Assembly: GCA_963691655.1 (NCBI GenBank)
Contig: OY829329.1
Location: 24,169,883-24,233,882 of the forward strand
Direction of reading: 5' to 3'
Length of the DNA stretch: 64,000 nt
Source of the DNA: Toxonevra muliebris
Lineage: Eukaryota > Arthropoda > Insecta > Diptera > Pallopteridae
Notes under the pieces: model-generated
Database searches by the model: none
The model's input: only the letters and a program-made list of their open reading frames with translations
Told to the model about the DNA's origin: nothing
Position numbers and translations under genes: made by a program
In this document: one piece after another, positions 63,686 to 64,000 of the stretch
Position numbering within the stretch: position 1 is the first letter of the stretch
Layout: every line of letters starts with the position of its first letter

Positions 63686-64000
63686 TTCGGTAAGGTAAGT
63701 GTGTGAAATGGAAGACGAATTTTTATGGACTTTTTATAGACTGAAAGTGTGTTTATTGATACTTAATGCATTTATTTAAAGATTTAAAATACCCCAGTCA
63801 GTTTATTTATTTTATTTATTAACGAAATATTTAACTTTTAATTCATTTTGTCTTGTAAGTTTTATGAACATTTGATCGTAAAAATACAAGTCATAAAGTT
63901 TTTCACTTTCTGCTTTTACTGTAGAAGTCATGTGGTTGTTGTAATAACTCAAAGCATTGTTGTTGCTATTATTTGCATATGAAAAAACGGAAATCACGAG
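63686..64000 (-). mobile_element. LTR-like repeat, minus orientation, running off the window
   Basis: Reverse-complement relative of 59636-59890 (translated frames of the two share SVFSYANNSNNNALSYYNNH and KVKYFVNK). An extra ~50 bases occur between the AATAAA region and the CTATAAAAAG motif. It is cut by the window edge. Confidence 0.6.

Larger units (their letters stand above)
31501..64000 (+). other. Presumed giant intron of the PPP1R37-like gene
   Basis: No exon recognised in any frame over more than 32 kb after the donor at 31501. The region consists of AT-rich non-coding sequence and the mobile elements listed separately. Whether the next exon lies beyond the window or is a short one missed here cannot be told from the sequence. 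Intervals 34254-36985, 48946-50630, 53503-58229 and 59891-62420 hold nothing I could identify beyond simple repeats, apart from a TGACGTCA CRE-like site at 55554-55561. Confidence 0.45.

Overview
This is a eukaryotic nuclear window, AT-rich, with spliced genes (GT/AG introns, phase-consistent exons) and many transposon remnants. The protein-coding content and transposon types (mariner, RTE-like, hAT and piggyBac-type MITEs, tRNA-Glu-type SINE remnants) point to an insect, most likely a higher fly (tephritid-like). The species is inference; no diagnostic marker is present.

Layout, left half. A minus-strand gene for U1 snRNP 70 kDa protein enters from the left edge (start codon at 1195-1191 region; N-terminal ~397 residues present, C-terminus cut off). 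Next comes a five-exon plus-strand gene (3570-10051, 822 aa) that I do not recognise: acidic, Ser/Thr-rich middle and a conserved-looking basic C-terminal part. It is convergent with a three-exon minus-strand mitochondrial HMG-CoA lyase gene (14010-15195, 331 aa). Upstream of that, in the same orientation, lies a four-exon gene for the U-box ubiquitin ligase/E4 factor UBE4A (16633-21085, 1023 aa). These are unrelated housekeeping functions: splicing, ketone/leucine catabolism and ubiquitin chain assembly.

Layout, right half. From 21 to 30 kb there is no recognised coding sequence, only an A-rich tract that could be a 5' UTR exon and several small repeats. At 30363-31500 lies the first coding exon of a gene with low-complexity Ser/Thr/Ala sequence and a C-terminal RVSF protein-phosphatase-1 docking motif in a context resembling PPP1R37. 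Its donor site at 31501 opens into sequence with no further recognisable exon to the end of the window, so the rest (over 32 kb) is probably one giant intron filled with mobile elements.

The standout is an 11,020-bp foldback-type element at 37917-48936: 459-bp terminal inverted repeats with one mismatch found by eye, a perfect 9-bp target-site duplication (AAATAAACC), a 24-bp palindrome near each tip, and an interior made almost entirely of about 60 head-to-tail copies of a 172-bp unit (with a 162-bp variant and higher-order duplications). One further, inverted, unit lies within the left arm. It has no open reading frame. It is in effect a satellite array packaged between transposon ends. Other well-delimited elements include a 1,287-bp Tc1/mariner-superfamily transposon with TA duplication and a DD37E triad (broken by a stop and a frameshift), an 834-bp hAT-type MITE with an 8-bp duplication, a 519-bp piggyBac-type MITE, a 689-bp TTAA-flanked element with a second copy in the UBE4A intron, and two decayed mariners.
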